From: Terramyces sp. JEL0728
Taxonomy: Eukaryota > Chytridiomycota > Chytridiomycetes > Rhizophydiales > Terramycetaceae
Assembly (NCBI GenBank): GCA_027603945.1
Contig: JADIIU010000066.1
Span: 1 to 64,000, forward strand
Direction: 5' to 3'
DNA: 64,000 nt
Each line of letters starts with the position of its first letter. The first letter of the stretch is position 1. Shown here piece by piece: positions 32,164 to 43,912 of the stretch. Position numbers and translations under genes: made by a program. A model generated the notes under the pieces. It saw nothing but the letters and a program-made list of their open reading frames with translations. It searched no databases and was not told where the DNA came from.

Positions 32164-33784
32164 ATGTTTGAAAAGCTACAAGAAAAAGTAAAGAGCACCC
32201 TCACCAATATATTTAAAGATGAGCAAGAAAAGACATTTCCAGAAGGGCCTTATATTGGTTCAATCGATAACGGAACTTCCTCAACCAGATTCATTTTGTT
32301 TGATACAAAGGGGAACATTGTAACTTTGTCGCAATCTGAATTCCCCCAATACTATCCAAATGCTGGATGGACAGAACATGATCTTGATGAAATCTATGAA
32401 TACACGGCGAAATGTATTGAAAACGTCTGCCGAGAGTTGCAAGACAATGGGATCAGTCCAACAGAAATCAAAGCAGTCGGAATCACCAATCAACGTGAAA
32501 CAACCTGTGTCTGGGACAAGAACACTGGCAAACCATTGCATAAGGCTATCGTTTGGTTGGATGTGCGCACCAGGGAATTAGTTCAAGAGTTGATCAACAA
32601 AACTGAATCCAAGGATGCAAAACATTTTAGCAGCAAATGTGGACTGCCTTTCTCCACTTATTTTTCAGCGGTAAAGTTAAAATGGCTGTTGAACAACGTT
32701 TCTCAGGTAGAAGAAGCACACAAGGACAATAGGCTGATGTTTGGAACTGTTGATTCGTGGTTATTATATGTAATATTGATTAATAGTAGAAATTGACTGG
32801 CGGGGTTCATGCCACTGATGTTACAAATGCGTCAAGAACTATGTTGATGAACCTTGAAACTTTGCAATGGGATGATGAGATTTGTGGATTCTTTGGGATA
32901 AACAAGGCTTGCTTACCAGCAATCAAGTCTTCGTCGGAAATTTATGGTAATGTTGTTGATGGTCCGCTTGCTGGTATTCCAATTGCTGGCATCTTGGGCG
33001 ACCAACAGTCCGCTCTTGTTGGGCAATTGTGCTTTAAGCAAGGGCAGTTAAAGAATACTTATGGCACTGGCTGTTTTATGCTTTGCAACACCGGACCAAA
33101 GCCAGTAGCTTCTACCCATGGTTTGTTGACAACAATCGGCTACAAATTAGGCCCAGATGCTCAGTGTATGTATGCTCTCGAGGGTTCAATTGCAACAGCT
33201 GGCGCCTCAGTTAAATGGCTTCGTGATAACTTGGGTATTATCAGAAAAGCTTCCGAAGTCGGTGAATTTGCCCAGAAAGTAGACAATACTGGTGATGTTT
33301 ACTTTGTTCCAGCTTTCAGTGGTAATTATTTGTAATCTTAGGATTATTTGCCCCGCATTGGAGAGATGATGCCAGAGGAACAATTGTTGGGCTAACCCAG
33401 TATACCACAAAAGATCACATTTGCCGTGCAACTCTCGAAGCAGTATCGTTCCAAACCAAAGACATCATGGATTCAATGGAAGTTGACTCAGGGTACCCAA
33501 TCAACTTGTTACGTGTTGATGGCGGTATGACTATGTCTGATCAATTAATGCAAATCCAAGCTGATATTGCTGGTGTAGAAATCGACAGACCGTCTATGCT
33601 CGAAACAACTGCTTTGGGTGCAGCATTAGCTGCAGGTCGTGCTGTCGGAATATTCCAAGATCTTGAAAAGTTTGAAACTGAAGCTAGTTTATCTAAATTC
33701 ACTCCGCAAATCTCTGCAGAACAAAGACAGGAAATGAACAAAGGATGGAAGAAGGCGTTGGAAAAATCGTTTGGATGGGTTTGA
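32164..33784 (+). CDS. GUT1: Glycerol kinase
   Basis: Phosphorylates glycerol to glycerol-3-phosphate with ATP. Two 20-nt introns (32770-32789 and 33322-33341) interrupt it; spliced length is 526 residues. Motifs are [15 protein letters not shown] (phosphate 1), [34 protein letters not shown] across the first junction, [46 protein letters not shown], and [11 protein letters not shown] just after the second junction. The [14 protein letters not shown] and [12 protein letters not shown] segments follow. All key residues of an active FGGY enzyme are present. Confidence 0.96.
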
Positions 33785-33909
33785 TTAAATGTTTTTTTAA
33801 TTTCGAGTTTTGTGTTTTACCAGAAATATCTTGGAAACAATTCCTGGAACGAGATCGGTCAACACAATTGAAATATGTATATACGTTTGACCTTTGTGAT
33901 CGATTCCAT

Positions 33910-34121
33910 ATGTTGGATATAATGGCAAACAAGGTTCCTCGAAATCCATCCACTGCTAAAGTATGGGAGTGCAAATGGCTCAGTTTGCAATAGATAATCA
34001 TCACATGCGTGCAAATTCCAAATCTAATTCGCTGGAAACAGTAATTGAAAATCCGAGGGTAAAGGATCGGAGGATGCGTCAACTCTACAGTGTCCGCTGG
34101 ATTTCTTTCAATAAACATTAA
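33910..34121 (+). CDS. Possible small protein (tentative)
   Basis: From the ATG at 33910, removing a 23-nt GT-AG segment (33961-33983) gives 62 residues that end RQLYSVRWISFNKH. The reading frame stays open upstream to inside the glycerol kinase end, with a coding-like stretch (SWKQFLERDRSTQLKYVYTFD), so the true start may be earlier or spliced. The stop is next to AATAAA, as for many genes here. Basic and Asn-rich; no family recognised. I am not sure it is a gene. Confidence 0.3.
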
Positions 34122-34662
34122 TCAATGACCAGAAGCGCAGCAACACCAAACTGTACTAAACTATTGGTGGTGAATTGCAATACAATTTTTATCCTCCCAA
34201 CAGTCTATTTCTCAGTTCATCGAAAGTTGCTTTGATATCAGACTATCAAATAATTTAAAGAAAGTCTATCCTAATTGCGCAATTTTTGATGCGCATTGAT
34301 AATCATTCCGTTTCGGAAAGCCATTTGTGGGGGAACGCTGTTTTCGCAAGTGGTTGTCGCATGGCAGAAAGTCAATGGTTCACGTGGGCTAATACAATAT
34401 CTTGCGTTAGCTGAGTTGGAATTGGCTGGGGGTGAGGGTCAATGCCAGCTTTCATGTGTTTTTCATACCGACATCAGTTTGGCAATGACTTTCAGCTCTG
34501 TTATTGTCTGGGTGTAAAATTTTCAAAGATACCGCATCTGCGCTCTGACATGATGGGTCGCCCAAATTGGGAAGCTACCAAATTAGATTGGAATCAGCTT
34601 CGGTCCGCAAGAATCTAAACTATAAATAAACATCATAGTCGGCCATTCAGTATTACAAATAA
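34122..34662. other. Intergenic region upstream of the FG-GAP gene
   Basis: About 540 bp with no supported gene. It has a CACGTG palindrome near 34380 and a TATA element (tataaataaa, 34621-34630) 42 bp before the next ATG. Confidence 0.45.
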
Positions 34663-35853
34663 ATGATCTTTCAAGCACTTTCCCTAGCACTAGCTGTATC
34701 CTCTGCACCAAGTCCAAACGCGCCAACCCTAGTTGCTCAAGTAACCCTCAGCCATGTTGGGTTTGCTAATCTAGTCGACAATTCACTTTACCTTGCTACC
34801 TTTGATGGAAACCCATTTGGAGGTAAGGATGCAGAATATTACATTCCTGATGCTTCAACCATTAAAGCTGGTGCCACTGTCACACCAACTCTCATTCCAG
34901 GATCAATTACTTGGCCAAATACTGCAACCAAGGCTCCAAGCTCAGTTTTTGGTCAAGACGGAGTGATTATCTCTGGAGGATTTTTGGTCCCTGGGCGTTC
35001 TAACGGTGGAATCTCCTTCTCTGCAAAGAATGGAGGCCAAATCACCCAGCTATTCAAAGGAAATGGATACTTTTACCACCAAGCCGAATTTTATGATGTC
35101 AACCAAGACGGCCAGCTTGATATAATTACTTGCCGTGCAACAAAACCACTCATAGGTTCAGGACATGGCGATTTGACTTGGTTGCAACCAGCTGATAGAA
35201 CAAAGCCATTAGGCGCATGGACTGAAACTGTTATTGGCAAGGGCTGCGACACTTTCTTCACTTTGAAAGATATTGACGGTGATGGAAATATTGATTTGGT
35301 TGCTTCTCAATTCTGGGGATCACAGCTATCTATTCTCAAATCTAATGCTGGAAGATTTGACGATTACTCCAAACTGAGTCTTACTACTGTTGACAGCGCT
35401 TCTGGCCAAATGTTTGGCGTTGAGGTTGTCGACTTGAATGCCGATGGAAAATTAGATATCTTGGCAACTAACCACGACGGATCTGGAAAGGGAGGTGTGT
35501 TTGCATACACCAACGATGCTGGCTCATGGACTAAGCGAGTTATTGCCACTGGGTTCCCAATTCTCCAAGGAGGAACTAACCAAGCAGCTCCTGGATTCGC
35601 CTCGTCTTTCTACCCTGTAGTTGGGTCCACTGGCAAGCCAAACGTTGTTGTAGCTGGAGATGCCTCTCAAAAAGCCTATGTTTTAACTCCAAACTCTGCT
35701 ACTACTTCTGACTGGACCTATACCAACACTGTTATCCACGATTGCAAATCGACTGTCGGAGGGATCGCAGTTGGTGACACTGATGGAGATGGCAAGAATG
35801 AAATCTACATTCCTTGCTATGACAATGGATACTTGGCCAAGTACTCTTATTAA
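34663..35853 (+). CDS. Secreted FG-GAP/VCBS-repeat beta-propeller protein
   Basis: A 396-residue intronless ORF with a short N-terminal signal sequence (IFQALSLALAVSSAP). The body carries repeated Asp-rich calcium-binding motifs of the FG-GAP/VCBS type: DVNQDGQLDI, DIDGDGNIDL, DLNADGKLDI and DTDGDGKNEI, spaced as blades of an integrin-alpha-like propeller. Such secreted proteins occur in fungi and bacteria; ligand and role are unknown. It has a TATA element at 34621-34630 and a stop followed by AATAAA. The mitochondrial phosphatase gene starts 55 bp later on the same strand. Confidence 0.85.
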   Translation: MIFQALSLALAVSSAPSPNAPTLVAQVTLSHVGFANLVDNSLYLATFDGNPFGGKDAEYYIPDASTIKAGATVTPTLIPGSITWPNTATKAPSSVFGQDGVIISGGFLVPGRSNGGISFSAKNGGQITQLFKGNGYFYHQAEFYDVNQDGQLDIITCRATKPLIGSGHGDLTWLQPADRTKPLGAWTETVIGKGCDTFFTLKDIDGDGNIDLVASQFWGSQLSILKSNAGRFDDYSKLSLTTVDSASGQMFGVEVVDLNADGKLDILATNHDGSGKGGVFAYTNDAGSWTKRVIATGFPILQGGTNQAAPGFASSFYPVVGSTGKPNVVVAGDASQKAYVLTPNSATTSDWTYTNTVIHDCKSTVGGIAVGDTDGDGKNEIYIPCYDNGYLAKYSY

Positions 35854-35908
35854 GTAAATAAACTTTGAAATTTTTATTTTTACTTTTACCAATCTCTATT
35901 TCGCAACA

Positions 35909-37167
35909 ATGTGTAGACATATAGTAAATAAAGTCGTGTTTCTATCAAAGAGGTTTATTCATGGACCACCAGGAAATTCCAAATTATCCAAAGAGCAGAT
36001 CGACCAGATATTAAAATCGCAAGAAAAATCTTTTAAAGTTGGGACTGCTTTCGAATCTCAAATTCACCGAATAGATTCCAACACATTAGCTTCCAATAAC
36101 CCTACTGAAGATTGCCAGTTCCAGACGATACTAAAGGACAATTCAGTTGCCTTGGGAGTGATTGACGGCCATTGGACTAATCATTGCGCAAATCTGGTAT
36201 CATACGCTCTTCCACATTACATTGAAAAGTATTTAAATGAAGATAAAATGCTGATTACCTTATCAAAAGCGTTCCAATCCTTAGACAATGCGCTGCTATC
36301 TCTACCATGGCAAGCGCTACCCGAATTATCAAACTCCCCAGAAGAAATCAAGAATGTAGATCCTGAAAAGAAAAAGCAAGCAATCGTACAATCACTACCG
36401 GCCTTTTCAGGTGCCTGTGCTTTGACTTCTTACGTGAACGGGGATAATTTGTATGTCGCTCATGCAGGAGATTGGTAAATTGAATATAATTGTAGTCGTG
36501 CTGTCCTTGGGTCTGTGAATGATGGAAAATGGAAAGCAAAAGCAATCACAGAAGATCACCAGCCCTCTAATCTGCGAGAACTTTTTAGATTAAACAAGGA
36601 GCATCCGGGCGAGGAGAATTTTGTTGTATCTGGATCGCCACCTCGAGTATTGGGCGGAATGATGCCTTCCAGAGCATTTGGAGATGCCAGATACAAATAT
36701 TCGTTGGAGGACCAGGAGCGGATAGATGCATTGGTACACGGATTACCTTTGATGAATTATGCAACGATACGTCCTCACCATCTACAATCCCCACCATGTA
36801 ACTGCTTTTAACACTAGATATGACTGCTGTTCCAGAGATTGCCCACGTAAAGATCACTCCTGATTCAATGTTTTTGGTAATGGCTTCAGATGGGCTATTT
36901 GACATGCTTTCAAACTCGGAAATTGTTGGCCATGTTGCAAACTTTTTGACACGACCTCCTGAAAGAGACAGTAATGCAGCGACCTATCTAATTCGGAAAG
37001 CCCTTAGCCATGGAAAAAGCGATGAATATCTTTCACGCATGCTGACAGTAAATGAAAAACACTCGAGATCTTACAGGGATGATATCACAATTCAAGTACT
37101 GTTCTTCAAGCCAGCTGATTTGATGATTGACAACGTGGATTGCAAAGATCTGGAACGGTGTAGTTAA
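35909..37167 (+). CDS. Mitochondrial PP2C phosphatase (pyruvate dehydrogenase phosphatase-like)
   Basis: A Mg/Mn-dependent Ser/Thr phosphatase that probably reactivates pyruvate dehydrogenase. Introns at 36475-36495 (21 nt) and 36798-36817 (20 nt) are removed to give 405 residues. The N-terminus is basic and Ser-rich, like a mitochondrial presequence (MCRHIVNKVVFLSKRF). PP2C motifs are LGVIDGHW (normally DGHG/DGHA), AHAGDCRAVLGS across the first junction, ITEDHQPSN, PSRAFGDARYKYS, and LVMASDGLFDMLSN, with the C-terminal YRDDITIQVLFF. The order and the PPYMTAVPEIAH segment after the second junction match the PDP1 branch. Confidence 0.85.
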
Positions 37168-37222
37168 ACTTTCATAAAGTTAATTATTTTTCAATAGGAT
37201 TAATTCTAAAACACAAATGAAT

Positions 37223-40200
37223 TTATTGCAGCGATGCAACCCAGTCTTTTACATTGATTTCCAGTGTTTCCATGGTGACAGAGCCGTGGTCTAAAAGAAC
37301 ATCGTGGAACGCTTTAACATCAAACTTTTCCCCAAGTTTGTCTTCAGCATACTTGCGAAGGTCTCTAATCTTAATTTCGCCGACTTTGTATGCCAAAGCT
37401 TGACCAGGCATAATACCATATCTTCTAACTTCGGATCTGATTTCAGAATCGGAAAGCGTGATATACTTTTTCATCCATCCAAAGGCAGTGTCTTCGTCCC
37501 AGCCTTTGCTGTGAATACCAGTATCAACGACCAAACGCAAGGCACGGTGCATTTCCAATTCCAATCGTCCAAATAGAGCCAATGCATCTTTGTACATGCC
37601 CATTTCCTCTCCAAGATATTCACTATATAGACCCCAACCTGACGTTAATATGAGTTTACCTTCAGCGTATGCCGTGACAAAGGACAGTTTGTTCAATAAA
37701 TGCTGCTCTTCTTCCAAAACAAGACATATTTGATGGTGATGGCCTGGGTTGGCTTCGTGAAGTACCAAAGCAGTTGCTTGCTGCATTGGCTTGCCTTCAT
37801 ACATGGACAAGTTGACCATAAATCTTCCTGGAACCTTACCACTTCCTGGCATGTAGTATGCCATTGCAGCGCCGCCTTCGGCAGCTGGGGGAACGGCTTC
37901 TATCGCACACTTGGTTTTTGGCATCTTGTTGAAGAATTTAGGCATGATAACATCAATCTCTTCTAATAATTTTTCATAAAGTGGAATAACCTCATCCCTA
38001 GAGCTTACATGAACAGATGGGAAACGTTCCTTGTTTTCCAAAGCTGCTTTGAATTCTTCCATGGTGCCTTCAAAGATAGAATCCTTGGTTTCTTCCATGC
38101 GTTTATAAATGCGGTCCACTTCTTGCAACCCAAGTTGATGCAAATCTTCCGAAGTGTATTTTACAGTAGTGTGAAAGTAGATTGCTTTTTCATAATCATA
38201 CCCTGCCATCCCATACACTCCTAAACTCTCTCTAGCGTGTGGGAGATACTCTTCAGACAAAAATGCTTTGTATTTTGCCAAGGCTGGATTGATGGATTCA
38301 AGAACAAAAGAGTCCAAGAAAGATTCCTTTACACCTAGCTTGGTGTACAATTCGTGAAGATTATACGGAGATTCCCTTGGGTCTTTGACAATATTTCTTT
38401 CTGTTCCTTTAATCAAAGTTTCAATAGAGATCTTTGGCAGAGTACTCTTTTTGTTAATGCCCATTCTAAATCTTTCGATAATATTGTCTACAGTCACTGG
38501 AATCATTTCTAATCTCTTTCTGTAGTTCAAAACATCATTTGCATTGTGCAAAGGTTGATAGTTTCTAAATAAAAATAAAGAGTACCTGAAAGTTTCCGCC
38601 AAAGTAGTCAAGGGGCCAAACATATGAGTGGTAGGGATTTCAAGGGTAACCCATGTTTGGTTCAGAGCATCAAGGACATCTCCTTTTAATTTGAGCAAGT
38701 TTTGCTTGTCCTCGGCGCTCAAAGTTGCCAAATCAAACTGTGCAATCTTCTTTAGCATTTCTGTGCAATAATCTTCGAATTCTTTGTATTCGTCAGCAGA
38801 GTGGGATTCCAATTTGTCCTTTGGAAGAAGTGGGTAATCAAGGATTTCGCTATCCACTATACGTAAATAAACACTTACAGGGCCCAGAAATGATTCTTTC
38901 GTGCACAAATTCATCCATTAAAACGTTGACTGTCACTGGAGCGTTTAATTTTGAGTCAACCCAGACATTTACGTTGTGTTCTAATCCTTCCAAGCTGAGA
39001 CTTCCATTGTCAATAATAACATCGTGGAATTCTTTAATGTCAAATTTGTGTCCGAGCTTATCTTCTGCATTCTTGCGGACTTGTTTAATTTTCAATTCTC
39101 CAATTTTGTACGAAAGTGCTTGGCCAGGCCAGACACAATATCGCTTTACTTCAGCTAAGGCTTCTTCTTCAGGCATAGTCAGGTTTGTTCTGAACACATC
39201 CATACATTGTTCAATTGACCATCCTTTCACATGCAGACCTGTATCCACAACCAATCTGATGGCACGGTGCATTTCCATTTCCAGTCTACCGTACAATGAA
39301 AGAGGGTCTTTGTACATGCCCATTTCTTCACCCAAAAATTCACAATACAATCCCCAGCCTATCCTGTTAATTGGCTTTTACCTTCAGCATACGATGTAAA
39401 TCCAATAAATTTGTTTAAAAGATGCTTATCTTCACTTTCCATTTCCAAGGATACTTGGTGGTGGTGACCAGGATTAGCTTCATGAAGTACGAGAGCCACA
39501 GCATCTTGCAAAGGCTTTTCATTGGAATCCTTCAAATTGGCAAAGAATGTGCCAGGAATATCGCCTCTTCCAGGCATGTAGAAAGCAACAGCTGAGCCAG
39601 CTTCTTGTTCTTCAGGAACAGCCTTCACCAAACATTTTGATTTGGGGAATTTGCTAAAGTATTTCGGAAGGATTCCGTCAATTTCCTTCATCAGCTTTTC
39701 ATACATTGGAATAGTTTCTTCTCTGCTATAATATAGATGAGGATATGTGACTTTGTCGCTAATTGCAGTTCGGAATTCAGACAATGTACCATCAAACACC
39801 ATATCTTTAACTTGTTCCATCCTTGCTGCAATCCTTGCAACCTCATTGAGCCCTAATTGGTGAAGTTCGTCAGAAGTGTATTTAACAGAAGTGTGGGCAA
39901 AGATAAAGTTTTCGTAGATACTAGAGTAATCATTCAACCCGTAAATACCCGGATGGGCACGAGCGTGCTTGATGTAGTCGGTTTCCAAATATAATTTGAA
40001 TTTGGTGAAGGAAGGATTGAGAATTTCCAAAATATCTTTATGGAAGATATCTTTCTTGACATATTCAAGTTTATCCAACTTGTCTTGTAAATTGTAAGGA
40101 CTTTTTGCTGGGTCTTCAAAGATTGCCTTTGTCACGGTTTCAATCAAAGAATCAATTGATTCTTTTGGCAAAGTGACATTGTTCTTGACTGCCTTTTGCA

Positions 40201-42484
40201 ATCTGTCAATAGTGTTGTCAATTCTGATGGCAAATTCGCTCAGTCTCTTTTTGTAGTTCAAGACGTCGTTGACAGTGGCAAGTGGTTGATATCTAGGTTA
40301 CATTACGAATACCCAGAAAACATGGTAGACTCGTCCCATCTCAAGTGGTCAACAACGAAATCTTTAGTAGGGTCCAACTGCTTTTCATACGTTTCCAAGA
40401 ATGTAATTAAATTGAGTCTTTCATTCTTTTCGGATTTTGATAGCACAGATTCGTCCAAAGCTACAACTTGTTTGCGGTAGTTTTCCAATTTTTCTCTGGA
40501 ATTGCTTAAAAACTCGAAAGAGTTATTGCCGATGGTATCCTTGTATTTTGGATAGTCAAACATCTCGCCAAAAACTACATCAAGTATTAATTACCAGGAT
40601 ATTCACTGAAAAAGTAGTCCACCATACTGTCTTGCACATCTTTGAGTGTAACTGGTTGTGCCTTTACCCGGCTGATCCAGCCATTGACTTGAAGTTCTAA
40701 TTGTTCAAGGGTCATGCTTCCCTTCTTGACGATAGCATCATGAAAGTCTTTAATATTGAATCTGTGTCCAAGCTCTTCTTCTGCTTTCTTGCGCAGAGAC
40801 AAGATTTTGATTTCACCCACTTTGTAAGATAATGCTTGGGCAGGAGATTTGCAGTATCTAATAACTTCAGCCAAAATGTTTGCCTCGCTCATAGTCAAAT
40901 ACGTTTGCATCAATTCGCTGCACTTGGCAATAGACCATCCGTAAACATGAAGACCAGTGTCGACGACAAGGCGGAGTGCACGGTGCATTTCCAGCTCCAA
41001 TCTTCCATATAAATCAAATGGAGTTTTGTAGATCCCCATTTCTTCAGCCAACTTTTCAGTGTACAATCCCCATCCTTCGTGGAAAGAGTTGGTACTAAAG
41101 AGTTTCTTTACCATATGGATATCATTGTTGCCTTCAAGAATGGAGAACTGATAATGATGTCCAGGAGAAACTTCATGAACAGTAATAGTCTTTAAGGAAG
41201 AGATTGGGAATTCCGAAATTAGCTTGAGGTTGACGTTGAACACTCCCTCTCTCTTACCCATCCCAGGAATGTAGGAAGCTAAGGGACCAACAGCTTCTTC
41301 TGATTCAGTAAGAGCTACCACTTCACACGGGATTTCAGGGATGGTGTTGAAGTATTTTGGAAGAACAGCATCGATATCCTAGGATTAGCATTTGAAATAC
41401 CTTCATCATTTCCTTGATTGCAGGAATAATATCTTCCCGTTTCTTGTATAGTTCTGGATATACCTCCTTGCTTTTGTAAGCCTTCTTAAAGTCGTCCAAG
41501 GAGCCGTCAAATACGAGATCCTTTACTTGGACCATTCTTTTTTGAATTCTTTCGATTTCATCCAGACCGATTTGATGCAATTCGTGAGCATCGTAATGTA
41601 CAGATGTGCTTTCAAAGATGAATCCTTCATAGACTTCCTTTGCACCTGCCAATCCAAAGATTCCGTCAGATTTTCTACAATGTGGACGATATTCTGTTTC
41701 GAGGAAGGTCTTGAATTCAGTAAATTTACCATTGATTTCATTCAAAATTAACGAATCAAAAGTATCTTTTGGGGATCCTCTTTTTTCTAGCCTTGGACCA
41801 ACATAGTATGGCGATTGAGTAACATCAGTCTGGACTGTTTTTTCTATCATTGAAATAAAGTCATTCAAAGAAGCTTCGTTGATGGTAATGCTGTTTGCAA
41901 TACCCTGCTTTAACAGACCGATAGTAGATTCAATGGCGGCAGGGACCAAGCTGAACTTTTTGGTGAATAATTCAAAATCTTCTTTAGTTTCCAGCGGGAA
42001 ATATCTACATTAGATTTCTGGTACGTTTGGAACATTCTTGGCAAATAAGACAGGTTTTGTTCAACTGAGAGCTCTCTGAATCCCAATCCGCCCAATTGCA
42101 TTTCTAATGCATTCAACAAGAAAGTATAATCTTCCTTTTCTTGTTCCGTGAATTTGGACGCTTCCAAGTCCTTTGCTTCCTTTTCAATTTGCTTCATCTT
42201 TTCTACAAATCTGCTGTAGGGTTCTTCAGAGTCATCATACAGGAGGTCTTTATACTTTGGATATTCAAACATGGCTCCATAAACTAATTTTAGCTTCAAT
42301 TACAAGGGATGTATTCAAAGATTGCATCGACTAAGTCATCCTGCAAGTCCAGAAGACTTCGTTTTGGAGTGGTTTTTGGGTTCATGGTCAGCATTGAGTG
42401 TCTGCTTTCAACCCGCTTTACAATTTCCTTGGCTTCCTTCTTTGATTTACGTCTTGAAAAGAACTTTTTGATGGATTTGAACAT
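37223..42484 (-). CDS. Triple DUF885 metallopeptidase-like protein
   Basis: One gene encodes three consecutive DUF885 domains. Nine introns of 20-23 nt are removed to leave 1690 residues with no stop between domains. The two linker junctions are themselves introns (40575-40594 and 38857-38878). Each domain carries the zinc-type HExxxGHH signature: HEVSPGHHYQ in domain 1 (near 41170) and HEANPGHHHQ in domains 2 and 3 (near 39470 and 37745). Each also has EGWGLY or YAEG...WGLY, LGRLE-like helices and PGQALSYKIGE. Each domain is preceded by a short D-x-V/F-rich lead such as LQDDLVDAIFEYIP. DUF885 proteins are usually single-domain. There is no signal peptide; the N-terminus is basic. Peptidase activity is inferred from the motif. 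Confidence 0.88.
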
Positions 42485-43051
42485 TTCCTTGTTTTGGCGA
42501 TTGGTCCCAGCAATTTATAGGAATGAAGCGAATGCAAAGCGAGTCACTCGCGTGGACATTTCGGGACCTGGTGGTTGAGTGATTGGAAAAAAAGGTCAGA
42601 GCCATCAGGAAATAACCCAGAACGGCAGAGTCCCTTAGCGTTTGATTTCTCTTTACCTCTTTCCTCTTCGATTCGTAATCTATTCAAAAATTGGATATCT
42701 CGAGTTTCGGTAATACATCGGTGCTTTTTCTCAATTTGTTCCGTGGTTGCACAAATCACAATGATTCGCATTGCCGTAGAATACGTGGGGTGGCATTAAA
42801 ATTGAGATTAGGTAACATGATTAATAGGATTAGTCCCTGATTGGAATTGCTTATTTCTCATTATTCGCGGGAAATTTTGGCAGCTGGTTGTGCATCAAGT
42901 AATCAAGTAGGAATATCCCAATTCAAATCATCCTGTAAGTAGGGATTGTATGAATTCAAAGGCGATATTTGTTAACTCCAGCCGGAGAATTAATCCCGGT
43001 CAAACAGAACTTGGACTTTCAAGATGAAAAGATTTTGTTTTCATCTTTGCA
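42485..43051. other. Divergent promoter region, DUF885 / Aim24
   Basis: This is one of the longest gene-free stretches in the window (567 bp). Small overlapping ORFs on both strands have no coding character. Confidence 0.45.
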
Positions 43052-43880
43052 ATGAGACAATATTCACAGCTTACACGACATACAGCCGCTTTAGTACCAA
43101 ACAGAGTTTTATCACCATCAGTAATATCGCTCGCAAATATACCGAAAAGAACTAGTTTTGAAATTAAAGATAATCTTACGGTTCATCTTGCACCAAACGA
43201 TTCCATCCTCACCACCACAGGTTCTATCGTAGCCTCATCTTCAAAAATTGATACTTTGCTGGGGATTCACGCACCAATTACCCGATCAATTACCAGAAAA
43301 CTCTCTGGCGGTTCATTCTTTCTGGAAAAATATTCCACAGAAACAGGTGCAGTTGTTTTATTATCGGCAAAGCAATCTACTATAATCGAAATGGATGGAA
43401 CCAGACAAATTGTTTTTAAAGCAGATGCGTTTATTGCCTCGACTGATACAGTAGATTTACAGGCATCTCCAATTGGTTTTGGGTTGAAAGGCGGATTTTT
43501 CCACTTGATTGCAACTGGACAAGGAATATTCTCTATTAAAAGCTCAACTGTAATTGAATTACAAGAAGATCAAGAATGCTTTATAGAACCATCGTAATTA
43601 TTATTAACATAGACGGGTTGTCGGGTGGGATTTACAGATGCAAGTAGAGCCAGTAGAATCAGATGCGCTTCCAATGACAAAGAAGGCATATAGACAACCT
43701 ATTAATTGGATGTCACATTGGGGAATTCCAGATCCTATCCAAAATTTCAGTGAATTGGTAGTTTTCTATTACGTATCACTCCTAAGAAAGTCTGTTCATT
43801 TATTTAGATACTGGGCTCTTGGCGAGAGAGGGGTTTATCGAATCAAAGGGCCTGGCCAAGTGTTCATCAAACCTGAATAA
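43052..43880 (+). CDS. AIM24: Aim24-like mitochondrial protein
   Basis: An Aim24/TIGR00266-family protein, needed in yeast for inner-membrane organisation with MICOS. A 19-nt intron (43594-43612) is removed to give 269 residues. The N-terminus is a likely mitochondrial presequence (MRQYSQLTRHTAAL). The body is the beta-rich Aim24 fold: ITRKLSGGSFFLEKY, FKADAFIASTDTVDL and GFFHLIATGQGIF, ending in YRIKGPGQVFI, the family's usual C-terminal strand. The stop TAA is within taaataac. Only 32 bp separate it from the PHD-factor ATG on the same strand. Confidence 0.8.
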
Positions 43881-43912
43881 ATAACTTTGTCACCAAAAAT
43901 TTCTTTTCTAAA

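Noticed and set aside
37223..42484. Three separate DUF885 genes, or one gene with nonsense mutations
   Set aside because: Introns of 20 and 22 nt join the domains in frame, and the linkers before each domain are similar, so one gene is simpler.
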